DNA of 15,398 nucleotides from an uncultured beta proteobacterium. GTDB lineage: Bacteria; Pseudomonadota; Gammaproteobacteria; Burkholderiales; Burkholderiaceae_C. Made by a program: the position numbers and the translations under genes. Of this stretch, positions 7,084 to 15,214 are shown in pieces. The notes under the pieces were generated by a model. That model saw only the letters and a program-made list of their open reading frames with translations, ran no database searches and was not told the DNA's origin. The stretch spans positions 1 through 15,398 of the forward strand of contig CAISIP010000163.1 in assembly GCA_903885415.1 (NCBI GenBank), written 5' to 3'. How positions within the stretch are numbered: position 1 is the stretch's first letter; every line of letters begins with the position of its first letter.

Positions 7084-7909
7084 CACTGCCACTTGGCTAC
7101 CTATCCGTTATCGGGTCTCAAACAAGTTGCTAGTGTTGCTAGCCTGGTTGATCCTGCTATTCCTGATCACTCCACAGTTCGTGATCGTGCCGCTTTCGTT
7201 CAGCAGCGAGGCCTACCTGTCGTTTCCTCCCGCCGGATGGTCAACAAAGTGGTATGGCTCGTTCGCCAACAGTCCCGACTGGGGACGTGCTGCCATCAAC
7301 TCACTGGCCATCGGTTTGCCGACAGCCTTGTTATCGATGATCCTTGGAACAATGGCCTCGCTGGCCGTTTCGCGCGGCGGCATAACTCGCCAGAGCTTAG
7401 TCGCTGCATTGATGGTGGCACCGATGATGTTGCCCCATATCATCCTAGCCATCGGGCTCTATCCCATCATGTTGTGGTTCAAGCTGCTCACCTCCTATGC
7501 GGGCGTGATCATCGCGCACACGGTGGTAGGCATTCCGCTGGTTTTCATCACGGTGAATTCCGCCTTGTCCCGTCATTCCGGTTCGCTGGAGCTAGCCGCC
7601 ATGACCCTCGGTGCTGGGCCATGGCAGTCATTCTGGAAAGTGACCTTCCCTTTGATACGCCCCGGCATCCTTATCGGAGGCATCCTCGCCTTCGCTTCCT
7701 CGTTTGACGAGCTGATGCTGGCCTTGTTCCTGACTGGTGTTGGAACTCAGACTCTCCCACGGCTCATTTGGCTACAGATGAATGACTACCTGACTCCCAC
7801 CATCGCCGCGGCGGCTTCCCTTATTTTTCTGGTGACCCTCGGTCTACTGGTGGCCGTATCTATCCTCCAAACACGCAGCGGCGCGGAAAAGGCGAACGCA
7901 CATGGCTAA
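7073..7909 (+). CDS. ABC transporter permease, PotC type
   Basis: This 278-residue inner-membrane protein is the second channel subunit. It has an N-terminal membrane segment (LLVLLAWLILLFLITPQFVIV), five further hydrophobic segments, and the EAA loop LAAMTLGAGPWQSFWKVTFP. I chose the ATG at 7073, which has a G-rich ribosome-binding site about 6 bases upstream. An in-frame TTG at 7043 would lengthen it by ten residues and increase the overlap with the first permease. The 3' end overlaps the ATPase gene by 8 bases, so the three transport genes are translationally coupled. Confidence 0.9.
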   Translation: MDADTATWLPIRYRVSNKLLVLLAWLILLFLITPQFVIVPLSFSSEAYLSFPPAGWSTKWYGSFANSPDWGRAAINSLAIGLPTALLSMILGTMASLAVSRGGITRQSLVAALMVAPMMLPHIILAIGLYPIMLWFKLLTSYAGVIIAHTVVGIPLVFITVNSALSRHSGSLELAAMTLGAGPWQSFWKVTFPLIRPGILIGGILAFASSFDELMLALFLTGVGTQTLPRLIWLQMNDYLTPTIAAAASLIFLVTLGLLVAVSILQTRSGAEKANAHG

Positions 7910-9014
7910 GCGCGGCGGAAAACTGGTTATGGAGCAGGTGCAGAAGCGGTACCACAAGACGGTGGCACTTCATCCCACGAGCCTCGATATCGAACCGGGA
8001 GAGTTTTTTTCGCTCATCGGCCCCAGTGGGTCCGGCAAGACCACCTTGTTAGGAACTGTTGCAGGCTTTGTTCCGCCAACGGGCGGCCGTATCGAGATGG
8101 ATGGCGTCAATCTGGCCATGCTGCCACCATACCAACGCAACATCGGCATGGTATTTCAGAACTACGCGCTGTTTCCGCATATGTCGGTGTTTGATAACGT
8201 CGCCTTTCCGCTGCGCCTTAGAAAGCTGGGGGTCGCGGCGGTCGAGGAGCGCACGCGCAAGATGCTAGCGACCGTGCGGCTACCGGACTTTGGCCACCGT
8301 ATGCCTAGCCAACTTTCGGGCGGTCAGCAGCAGCGCGTCGCATTGGCGCGTGCCGCTGTCTACGGGCCGCGTATGTTGTTGATGGATGAACCACTGGGCG
8401 CACTGGACAAAAATCTGCGCGAGGAATTGCAGTACGAGATAAAGGCTTTCCACCGCCAAATCGATGCGACCGTGCTGTACGTCACGCACGACCAGGAAGA
8501 GGCCGCCACCATGTCGGATCGGCTGGCCATCATGAACGCTGGTCGAATCGTGCAGCACGGTACGCCAAGGCACCTCTACGAACATCCGACCAATGCCTTC
8601 GTCGCGAGTTTCCTAGGCACGGCGAATCTGATCACGGTCATTGGCAAGCCCGAAAGCGGCGAAGCCGAGGTCCGAGTCCCTACGGCCAACGCTGGCCTGC
8701 TGAAAGCCATCAACACAATCGGGCAAGGCGCCATGAGCGAGGCCTGCGTCATCTGCGTGCGGCCGGAGTCGATCCGAATCGAGACGGGTGAGCAGGCGAA
8801 GGTCTGCGCGAACTCCAATCGGATGGAGGGAAAGATTCTCGACGCGACGTACACCGCAGGCACCTTTCGCTATCAGGTGCAGGTCGGCACAGAAACCGAA
8901 GCGCCCGTTGCGGTGCGCCTGCCCTCGGTTCGTCAATCTGACATGTTGCCCCGGGGCACAAATGTATCTCTCGTATGGCCTGCCAGCGCCACCCTGCTCA
9001 TCAGAAAGGATTAA
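7902..9014 (+). CDS. ABC transporter ATP-binding protein, PotA type
   Basis: This 370-residue ATPase powers the importer. It has Walker A GPSGSGKTT (40-48), the Q-loop FQNYALFPH (85-93), signature LSGGQQQR (138-145), Walker B MLLMDEP (158-164), D-loop ALD (167-169) and the switch histidine H196 in VTHD. The C-terminal third carries the TOBE/OB regulatory domain (ICVRPESIRIE near the middle of that part), as in the spermidine/putrescine, iron(III) and opine subfamily. All catalytic residues are present. It overlaps the second permease by 8 bases and ends 4 bases before the next SDR gene, tying transport to catabolism in one transcript. Confidence 0.95.
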   Translation: MAKRGGKLVMEQVQKRYHKTVALHPTSLDIEPGEFFSLIGPSGSGKTTLLGTVAGFVPPTGGRIEMDGVNLAMLPPYQRNIGMVFQNYALFPHMSVFDNVAFPLRLRKLGVAAVEERTRKMLATVRLPDFGHRMPSQLSGGQQQRVALARAAVYGPRMLLMDEPLGALDKNLREELQYEIKAFHRQIDATVLYVTHDQEEAATMSDRLAIMNAGRIVQHGTPRHLYEHPTNAFVASFLGTANLITVIGKPESGEAEVRVPTANAGLLKAINTIGQGAMSEACVICVRPESIRIETGEQAKVCANSNRMEGKILDATYTAGTFRYQVQVGTETEAPVAVRLPSVRQSDMLPRGTNVSLVWPASATLLIRKD

Positions 9015-9018
9015 TTTC

Positions 9019-9774
9019 ATGACATCTCTCGCAGAAAAAACAGCTCTTATCACCGGCTCGGGAGACGGCATGGGGCGCGCCCACGCGCTGCTCATGGCCG
9101 AGCGCGGTGCCAACATCGTGGTGGCCGACATCAATGCCGATAACGCACAGCGTACGGCCGAAATGGTCCGAAAGCTTGGCCGGCGCGCCCACGTGGAGCA
9201 AGTGGACATGGCTGATACCGCGGGTGTAAAAGCAATGGTTGAACGATCCAGTGCCGCTCTCGGGCCGATCCATATCCTGGTCAACAACGCAGGCTTCGGA
9301 CAGCGTGCGCTACTGCACGAGGTAACCGAAGAGGACTTCGACCGAATGTTCGCTGTGCATGTACGCGGTTCCTTCTTCGCCACACAGGCGGTGCTGCCGG
9401 CCATGAAGGCGGCGCGCCAAGGGAAGATCATCAACATCGCGTCAATATGGGGCATGACCGGTGCGCCAGTGGCGTCACACTATTGTGGTGCCAAGGCCGC
9501 CCTGTTGGGACTGACTAAAGCCTGGGCTAAAGAGTTCGCGCCTTGGAACATCCATGTCAATGCAGTGTCACCCGGCGGCGTGCGTTCGGGGGGTCCGAAG
9601 AAGCTCGACAACGCCGAACAGTTGCGCCTGAAAGAGGAAAAGGTGCCGCTCAAGCGTTATTGCGAGCCGATAGAAATGTCTTATGCGGTCGCCTTCCTCG
9701 CATCCAGCGAAGCAGACTTCATTACCGGCCAGAACCTCAGCCCCAATGGTGGCGAGGTCATCGTCGGCATCTGA
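9019..9774 (+). CDS. SDR oxidoreductase, first of a tandem paralogous pair
   Basis: This 251-residue classical SDR has TGSGDGMG (12-19), D37 after strand two (NAD preference), NNAG (89-92), S142, and Y155/K159 in YCGAK. The C-terminus ends SPNGGEVIVGI. It would oxidise or reduce a hydroxyl/keto group on a pathway intermediate. AGAAAGGA lies 8 bases before the ATG and only 4 bases separate it from the ATPase stop. It aligns end to end with the next gene product at roughly half identity by eye, including the shared GMGRAHA and AWAKEFAP segments, so the two arose by duplication. Confidence 0.92.
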   Translation: MTSLAEKTALITGSGDGMGRAHALLMAERGANIVVADINADNAQRTAEMVRKLGRRAHVEQVDMADTAGVKAMVERSSAALGPIHILVNNAGFGQRALLHEVTEEDFDRMFAVHVRGSFFATQAVLPAMKAARQGKIINIASIWGMTGAPVASHYCGAKAALLGLTKAWAKEFAPWNIHVNAVSPGGVRSGGPKKLDNAEQLRLKEEKVPLKRYCEPIEMSYAVAFLASSEADFITGQNLSPNGGEVIVGI

Positions 9775-9790
9775 CCCAAGGACACACACC

Positions 9791-10555
9791 ATGACTGACC
9801 CGACTCGTTTGGACGGCAAGATTGCCTGGATTACCGGCTCCGGCCGCGGTATGGGCCGCGCACATGCCGAATTGATGGCGGCGCGCGGCGCTGACATCGT
9901 CGTGCATGACGTGCTTCAAGAGGAAGCCGAGGCCACGGCTACGGCGGTGCGCGCTCTGGGCCGACGCGCCATCGTCTTTCACGACAGCGTGGCAGACCCG
10001 GAAGCGATGCGAAAACTGGTCGCCGAAACCCGCAACAAGCTGGGCATTATTGACATTCTGGTCAACAACGCGGGGATCGGCCAGCATCTGACGACTGAGG
10101 AAATAACGCCCGAGATGTTTCAGCGCATGTTCGACATCCACGTCAAAGGCAGCTTCTTTTGCGCGCAGGCCGTGGTGCCTGGCATGGTGGAGCAACGCTC
10201 GGGCCGGATCATCAACATTTCCTCTAATTGGGGAATGGTCGCAGCTCCCGTGTGCGCGCACTACTGCGCGGCGAAAGCCGCGGTTCTCGGCTTGTCAAAG
10301 GCCTGGGCCAAGGAGTTCGCACCCTACAACATTCTGGTGAACGCCATTTGCCCTGGCGGAGTGATGACCGAGATGCCGATCCGCGTGCAGGGTATGGAGA
10401 AGATACGCGCAAAGGAAAAGCTGGTGCCGCTCGGCCGCTGGGCCGCGCCCGAAGAAATTTCCTATGCGGTGGCTTTTCTCGCGGCAGAGACGGGAGCTTT
10501 CATCACGGGCCAATCAATTAGCCCCAACGGCGGCGAAACCATCGTCGGCTTTTAG
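9791..10555 (+). CDS. SDR oxidoreductase, second of a tandem paralogous pair
   Basis: This 254-residue classical SDR has TGSGRGMG (15-22), D40, NNAG (92-95), S145, and Y158/K162 in YCAAK. It lies 16 bp after its paralogue with AAGGA about 9 bases before the ATG. The catalytic set is intact in both copies. They differ most in the substrate-loop region after the PGG turn (RSGGPKKLDNAEQ against MTEMPIRVQGMEK), so they may act on different intermediates or stereoisomers, or form a heteromer. Confidence 0.92.
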   Translation: MTDPTRLDGKIAWITGSGRGMGRAHAELMAARGADIVVHDVLQEEAEATATAVRALGRRAIVFHDSVADPEAMRKLVAETRNKLGIIDILVNNAGIGQHLTTEEITPEMFQRMFDIHVKGSFFCAQAVVPGMVEQRSGRIINISSNWGMVAAPVCAHYCAAKAAVLGLSKAWAKEFAPYNILVNAICPGGVMTEMPIRVQGMEKIRAKEKLVPLGRWAAPEEISYAVAFLAAETGAFITGQSISPNGGETIVGF

Positions 10556-10592
10556 TACACCACTTCCTCAGGGTTCAAGAAAGGAACACAAC

Positions 10593-11666
10593 ATGCACTT
10601 CGGACTTTTCTCTCTCATGACTCAGCGCGATCGCGCGAAGACGCCAGGCCAAATCTACCGCGAGACGGCCGAGCACGTCAAAATGGCCGAGCAAGCCGGC
10701 ATGCAGATCGCGTGGTTCGCTGAGCATCACTTCTCCAACTATTGCCTGTGCCCTTCGCCGCTCGCGATGGTGAACTACATGGCGCCGCAGACAACGCGCA
10801 TCAAGCTCGGCCCCGCGGTGATCGTGGCGCCGCTTTACGAACCGCTACGCTTGGCAGAGGACATCGGCTTTGCCGACCAGGTGAGCAATGGCCGCTTGGT
10901 GCTGGGTTTTGGCGCCGGGTACCAAGAGTACGAATTCCATAAGTTCGGCCGCGACCTCAAGAACGCGCGTGCTGACCTGCTCGAAGTGCTCGATTTCGTC
11001 GAGGCCTATTTTTCCAAGGACAGCGTGGCCTTCGAGGGGCGCAACGTGCATCTTCCCGAGACTACTTTTTCGATCAGGCCGATACAGACCAGGCCGCAGA
11101 TATACCTAGCCGGGATGGGTACCGACGTGGAAAGCCAGCGACGCGCCAAGGAACGCGGCTACACGCCGTTCTTCACAACGGGCTGGAATGACATGGCGAC
11201 ACTGAAGAAAATGCGCGACGGCCTGGCGGCGACTTATGCCTCGGCTGGGGGCGACGCCAATCGTATGCCATGTGCGATCCAGCGTTACGTCTGCGTTACT
11301 GACAGCAAAGAAGAAGCCCTGCGGGCCGCCGACGGCGCACGCTACGTTCGACGCATCGCTATGGCTATGCGTGGGAAATATGGGGAGCTCGATGGAGCAT
11401 TCCTGAAAGAGAGTCCCGCCGCCGACGAACCGTCCTTGGAGGAAATCGTCAAGCGTTTACCTATTGGCGGGGCTGAAACGGTTGCAGAACGCATCGCGCT
11501 AGACATCGAAACGCTCGGGCCGGACCACATCAGTTGCTTCATGGGTATTCCCGGTCTGGGGCAGGATCGAGTTTTGAACTCGATGGAGCGATTCGGTACT
11601 GAGGTATTGCCGCTTCTCGAAAAGCGGTTCGGCGATTTGACGAAGCTCGGTAGCCTCAGCGCGTAG
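10593..11666 (+). CDS. Luciferase-like (LLM) flavin-dependent monooxygenase
   Basis: This 357-residue protein belongs to the bacterial luciferase-like TIM-barrel family, which uses reduced FMN and oxygen to oxidise a substrate. The N-terminus MHFGLFSLMTQRD, the pair H45-H46 in WFAEHHFSNY (equivalent to the catalytic His44-His45 of LuxA), and the RLVLGFGAGYQEYEF segment are typical. The ATG has AAAGGA 7 bases upstream. Members of this family rarely reduce flavin themselves, and the gene directly after encodes an FMN reductase, which makes a two-component monooxygenase likely. Relatives act on amines, chelators, sulfonates, pyrimidines and terpenoids, so the substrate stays open. Confidence 0.9.
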   Translation: MHFGLFSLMTQRDRAKTPGQIYRETAEHVKMAEQAGMQIAWFAEHHFSNYCLCPSPLAMVNYMAPQTTRIKLGPAVIVAPLYEPLRLAEDIGFADQVSNGRLVLGFGAGYQEYEFHKFGRDLKNARADLLEVLDFVEAYFSKDSVAFEGRNVHLPETTFSIRPIQTRPQIYLAGMGTDVESQRRAKERGYTPFFTTGWNDMATLKKMRDGLAATYASAGGDANRMPCAIQRYVCVTDSKEEALRAADGARYVRRIAMAMRGKYGELDGAFLKESPAADEPSLEEIVKRLPIGGAETVAERIALDIETLGPDHISCFMGIPGLGQDRVLNSMERFGTEVLPLLEKRFGDLTKLGSLSA

Positions 11667-11707
11667 TCGCCGACCTTTTGGCGGCCACGTTTTCAGGCTG
11701 AGCGAAG

Positions 11708-12307
11708 ATGGATAGTCCGAATATCTACACGCCACTCATCGTCGGCATCGGAGGAACTGCCCGCAACGGTTCATCAACCGAGCGCGCCTTGCGAACATGC
11801 CTTGCGGAAGCCAAGGCCTTGGGCGCCAGGACCGAGATTTTCTCCGGCGAAGACATGATGCTTCCCATGTATTGCCCGGGACAAGCACATCGCCCGGAGA
11901 GCGCCACGAAACTGATCGACCTGTTGCGACGCGCTGACGGCTTCATCCTCGCCTCGCCCGCTTATCACGGGTCGTTGTCCGGGCTGATGAAGAATGTGCT
12001 CGACTACACGGAAGACCTCCGTGAAGACGAGCGGGTCTACTGGGACGGTTGCGCGATAGGTTGCATATGCTCCGCTGGTGGGTGGCAGGCTGCGACTCAG
12101 ACCCTGAATGCTCTGCGGTCAATCATCCACGCGCTGCGCGGCTGGCCGACTCCTCTTGGAGCCGTGCTAAACACCTCCCTACCAATCTTCGACGAGAAGG
12201 GAGTCATCACGGATCAAGTCATACTGCATCAACTGCGGACCGTTGCAACTCAAGTAGTTCAGTTTTCGCGCGCGCAGGCGCAGTTGAAAGCATCTATGCA
12301 ATCTTGA
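11708..12307 (+). CDS. NAD(P)H-dependent FMN reductase, probable partner of the monooxygenase
   Basis: This 199-residue flavodoxin-fold reductase carries a phosphate-binding loop for FMN (GGTARNGSSTERAL, 15-28) and the family signature SPAYHGSLSGLMKNVLDY (83-100). It uses NAD(P)H to make reduced FMN. Placed 41 bp after the luciferase-like gene, it most likely supplies that enzyme. The ATG at 11708 has only a weak purine-rich site upstream, so translation may be partly coupled. It is the last enzyme gene before the regulator, and I see no strong terminator after it. Confidence 0.88.
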   Translation: MDSPNIYTPLIVGIGGTARNGSSTERALRTCLAEAKALGARTEIFSGEDMMLPMYCPGQAHRPESATKLIDLLRRADGFILASPAYHGSLSGLMKNVLDYTEDLREDERVYWDGCAIGCICSAGGWQAATQTLNALRSIIHALRGWPTPLGAVLNTSLPIFDEKGVITDQVILHQLRTVATQVVQFSRAQAQLKASMQS

Positions 12308-12341
12308 AACAACTTGATTGTGGTGGGCGCAGCTACATAAA
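12302..12341 (+). promoter_or_regulatory. Candidate promoter/operator of the RpiR-family gene
   Basis: The 81-bp gap before the regulator holds TTGATT (12314-12319) and CATAAA (12336-12341) with a 16-base spacer, a weak sigma-70 pair. TTGAAACAA (12304-12312) overlaps the end of the preceding gene and also occurs at 4136-4144 in the divergent control region. A shared operator would let the regulator control itself and the catabolic operons. Confidence 0.3.
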
Positions 12342-12388
12342 AGATAATCAATAGCTTCCATAAAACAAAATCGAAGAGGAGGCAAGAT

Positions 12389-13285
12389 TTGACGACTACT
12401 TCCGACACTCTTTCAGCGGCGCCCGTCGGGGTCGTCGAACTGTTGGAAACGAGATTCTTGGAATTCAGCCCGACACTGCGAAAGGCCGCCAGATTTGCGA
12501 TCGATCACCCTGAAGAGGTTGCGATCAATTCAATGCGCGCGGTAGCCAAGCGTGCCGGAGTCCACCCCAACACCATGCTTCGCATGGCGCGCGAAGTTGG
12601 CTTCGACAGTTACGACATATTTCGGGATGGCTTCCGAAAAATCGTCATGCAGGGTAGGCAGGCTGGTTGGCTCAACCGTGCGCAGACGATTCGCGACCAT
12701 TTCCCTGAAGGCCCGAATGGACAATTGATAGGCGCATACGCCCATCAGGAGATAGCCAACCTTCAGGAGGTTTTCAACGGTGACTCACTGCCCAATCTCA
12801 ACAAGGCGGTCAGTTTTATCCGCGCGGCGCGGGTTACCTACATTCTTGGACTGCGCAGTCTATTTCCAGTAGCCTACTACTTTCACTATGTCTGCCGCCT
12901 ATTTTCAAACCGGTTTGTCCTATTGATGGGTGTCGGAGGCACCTTCGCCGATGAATTACGTAGTGTTGGCGACAAAGATGTGCTGCTCGCTTTCAGCTAC
13001 CACCCCTATGCTAGGGACACGGTGAAAGCGGTGGAGTTTGCGCGCAGCAAGGGAGCTCAAATTGTGTCAGTCACGGACAGCCGCGTGTCGCCCATCGTAG
13101 GAGATGGTGCCATCAGCCTCATCGTCAACACCACCTCCAAATCCCTGTTCCCGACCGTTTTACCCGCGTTCGCTATCGCTCAGGTGCTGGCGACGCTCCT
13201 CGTGTCTGCTGGGGACAATGAGACTCTGTTGGAAATTTCGCGCAGCCAGGAACAACTCGACAACTTCGGCGTGTATGTCGAATAA
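12389..13285 (+). CDS. MurR/RpiR-family transcriptional regulator (HTH plus SIS domain)
   Basis: This 298-residue protein has an N-terminal helix-turn-helix of the RpiR type (about 15-90, with INSMRAVAKRAGVHPNTMLRMAREVGFDSYDIF) and a C-terminal SIS domain (about 135-265, with VTYILGLRS and VLLAFSYHPYARDTVKAVEFA). SIS domains usually bind phosphosugars, but family members near amine and amino-acid catabolic genes respond to other ligands. The start is TTG at 12389, fixed by a near-perfect GAGGAGG 6 bases upstream; no better ATG is present. It follows the catabolic operon in the same direction and is the only regulator in the window, so it probably controls both divergent operons. Activator or repressor cannot be told. 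Confidence 0.9.
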   Translation: MTTTSDTLSAAPVGVVELLETRFLEFSPTLRKAARFAIDHPEEVAINSMRAVAKRAGVHPNTMLRMAREVGFDSYDIFRDGFRKIVMQGRQAGWLNRAQTIRDHFPEGPNGQLIGAYAHQEIANLQEVFNGDSLPNLNKAVSFIRAARVTYILGLRSLFPVAYYFHYVCRLFSNRFVLLMGVGGTFADELRSVGDKDVLLAFSYHPYARDTVKAVEFARSKGAQIVSVTDSRVSPIVGDGAISLIVNTTSKSLFPTVLPAFAIAQVLATLLVSAGDNETLLEISRSQEQLDNFGVYVE

Positions 13286-13314
13286 TGCGGCGTCGCCAGC
13301 GCCGGTTGGCTGAA

Positions 13315-13330
13315 CCACTCGGGTTCGACA
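13315..13330 (+). repeat. Terminal inverted repeat of the insertion sequence, left
   Basis: CCACTCGGGTTCGACA matches the reverse complement of 15248-15263 at 13 of 16 positions, differing only at the three middle bases. It lies 52 bp beyond the transposase stop codon. Confidence 0.65.
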
Positions 13331-13382
13331 GTTGCTGGACGTAAGTCTATGATTTCATTAGAAACTGGTTCTAAAGCGCAGA

Positions 13383-15095
13383 CTACAAAGCAGGCTTGGC
13401 AAGGTCTGAAGGGGTCGGCGCGGCCAACTCCAAGGCTGCGAACAGGGACTTCTGGAGCGGATTCATGTCAGTCAGGCCGGTGATCGTTTGACCATCCGCG
13501 GTCTGCACGGTTTGCTGGAGAATTCTGCGAAGCTGCTCCAGCAGCGTGCTTGGCGACTCTGACCTTTTGGCCGCCTTCAGGCGCATGCGCATCACCCGGT
13601 ACAAGATCAGCGCCATAAAACACACCAGCGCGTGCGAACGAATTCGCTTGGGTAGGCGGTGATACACAGGGCCAATTTCGATGTCAGACTTGAGAACCCT
13701 GAAGCCGCGCTCAATATCGGCCAGGCTCTTGTACCGCGCCACCACTTCGGCTGGCGGCGCGCCCGTGTTGGTCACCAGCACCAACTTGCCGTCCAGGAGT
13801 TCGAGATACCGCTTTTTGTCCTCGTCGATCGTGTAGCTGAACAACTCTGCTTTCAGGTCAACCTTGATCACATGCGCCATGTGCGCATCCTTGAGCGCAT
13901 GGTAGAAGCGCGCCTTGGTGCCAGAGTCCGACATCGGCCGGCCTTTGCTGCCTTTTTGACCTTGTCGTTTGCTCTCATCTTGTTCGTCGAGCTTGACGCT
14001 GCACTGCTGGCCCATCTGGAGCAATTCAGCGATGACCTTGTCACGTGCTTGCGCTCGCCGTGAAGCCCCTTCAGGATCATGTGCCACCACCAAGCGCCGA
14101 TCCTGCCATTGGGTCTGTGCACACCAGGACTGCTCTGATGGCTGGGCATCGTGCAACTTGCGCAGGTCTTTCGCGAAGTCACCATAACGTGCGGCCGGAA
14201 CCGCCAAGATGTACTCGAGCGCCACGTCACGGCCGTCAGCTTTGAGCTGATCCTGCAGCTTGCCCAGTTCTTCAATGTTACCCACGCTCAGCAGGCCCCG
14301 ATCCGCGATCAACACCACCCGTTTGAGCGGGTAGCGCGCCAACAATTCGCGAATCATCGGCAGCAGCGTCTTGGCTTCGGCGGTGTTGCCGGGATGAACT
14401 TCATGTGCAATCGGCAGACCTTCGGCGGTCTGCACCAGCGACAGCATGAACTGGCGCTCAACCAAACCGGATTTAGCCCGGCCATAGGCCCGCACATCAC
14501 CTGCAAGGTCGGTCTGCCCGGTGACTTCCACGGTGGTGAGGTCATAAAAAACCACCGAGAGGTCCTGGTCAATCAAGGGCCGCATCAGCAACGCCAGTTT
14601 GGTGCTCAGCTGTTCGCTGTGCTCATCGAGCACGTCCATCGCCCGAAGCAGGTCTTGATGCGCCGGGCTCAAGTCAAATCCGACGGGCAGCGCCACCGTC
14701 TGCAGCCAGCGCAACACGCCGAGTTTGCTTGCCGGATCACACAGTCGATTGAAGACCATGAGGCGCAGGCAAGTCAGCACATCGATTTCAGTTTTGCAGC
14801 GGCGCCAAACGCTGGCCAGTTCGTCAAAGCCCAGGGACCGCCACAGTTCTGAGAGCGCCCATACGTCACCGGCGTGCCGGCCTTCTTTGAAGCGCAGACC
14901 GTCAAGAGTCGACGTTCCTGGCGCCAGACCACGGGCGCGCTGAAGGGATGCGATCAAGGTGTCAACGTCACCACCAGCCTCCAGCCGCCCCAAGGTACAA
15001 ATGGTGCGCTGGCGAGGCTTGCCATCTTCATTGCGATAGGACTCAACCAGCTGCGCGTAGCGCCTGCAGCCGGATTGAGTGACTTTGATGAACAT
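13383..15095 (-). CDS. IS1634-family DDE transposase
   Basis: This full-length 570-residue transposase opens MFIKVTQSGCRRYAQLVESYR, the usual start of the IS1634 group. It has the first catalytic aspartate in VVFYDLTTVEVTG (D185), the second in VLIADRGLLS (D265), and the third acidic residue in the Y-KSLADIERGFRVLKS region (about E462), followed by the conserved DIEIGPVYH. It cuts and joins the element's ends. No frameshift or internal stop is seen, so the copy looks intact. A TATACT box lies inside a short GC hairpin 9-14 bases before the start codon, so any transcript from it would be nearly leaderless, which would keep expression low. Confidence 0.93.
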   Translation of the reverse strand: MFIKVTQSGCRRYAQLVESYRNEDGKPRQRTICTLGRLEAGGDVDTLIASLQRARGLAPGTSTLDGLRFKEGRHAGDVWALSELWRSLGFDELASVWRRCKTEIDVLTCLRLMVFNRLCDPASKLGVLRWLQTVALPVGFDLSPAHQDLLRAMDVLDEHSEQLSTKLALLMRPLIDQDLSVVFYDLTTVEVTGQTDLAGDVRAYGRAKSGLVERQFMLSLVQTAEGLPIAHEVHPGNTAEAKTLLPMIRELLARYPLKRVVLIADRGLLSVGNIEELGKLQDQLKADGRDVALEYILAVPAARYGDFAKDLRKLHDAQPSEQSWCAQTQWQDRRLVVAHDPEGASRRAQARDKVIAELLQMGQQCSVKLDEQDESKRQGQKGSKGRPMSDSGTKARFYHALKDAHMAHVIKVDLKAELFSYTIDEDKKRYLELLDGKLVLVTNTGAPPAEVVARYKSLADIERGFRVLKSDIEIGPVYHRLPKRIRSHALVCFMALILYRVMRMRLKAAKRSESPSTLLEQLRRILQQTVQTADGQTITGLTDMNPLQKSLFAALELAAPTPSDLAKPAL

Positions 15096-15097
15096 GG

Positions 15098-15113
15098 CCC
15101 GCAGTATAGCGGG
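15098..15113 (-). promoter_or_regulatory. TATACT box inside a short hairpin upstream of the transposase
   Basis: CCCGC and GCGGG flank a 6-base loop that reads TATACT on the minus strand, a good -10 match. No clear -35 is present at normal spacing. An A/T-rich tract lies upstream. The hairpin would also sit at the transposase start, where stems often limit translation. Confidence 0.3.
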
Positions 15114-15214
15114 TGTTCAGAAAAATAAAACTACTTTTTATCAGTTACGTGCCACTACAGCCACTTTTCAAGTTTGACCAAAAACCGATGCAAGTGCTTG
15201 AATTTACTAGGGCA

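Noticed and set aside
13286..13330. Nested GGTT/AACC inverted repeats after the RpiR gene as a terminator.
   Set aside because: Arms are only 4 bases, no T-run follows, and the stretch overlaps the terminal repeat of the insertion sequence, which explains it better.
13659..14852. Open plus-strand frames opposite the transposase.
   Set aside because: They are antisense readings of a well-conserved transposase in GC-rich DNA and show no recognisable domains.
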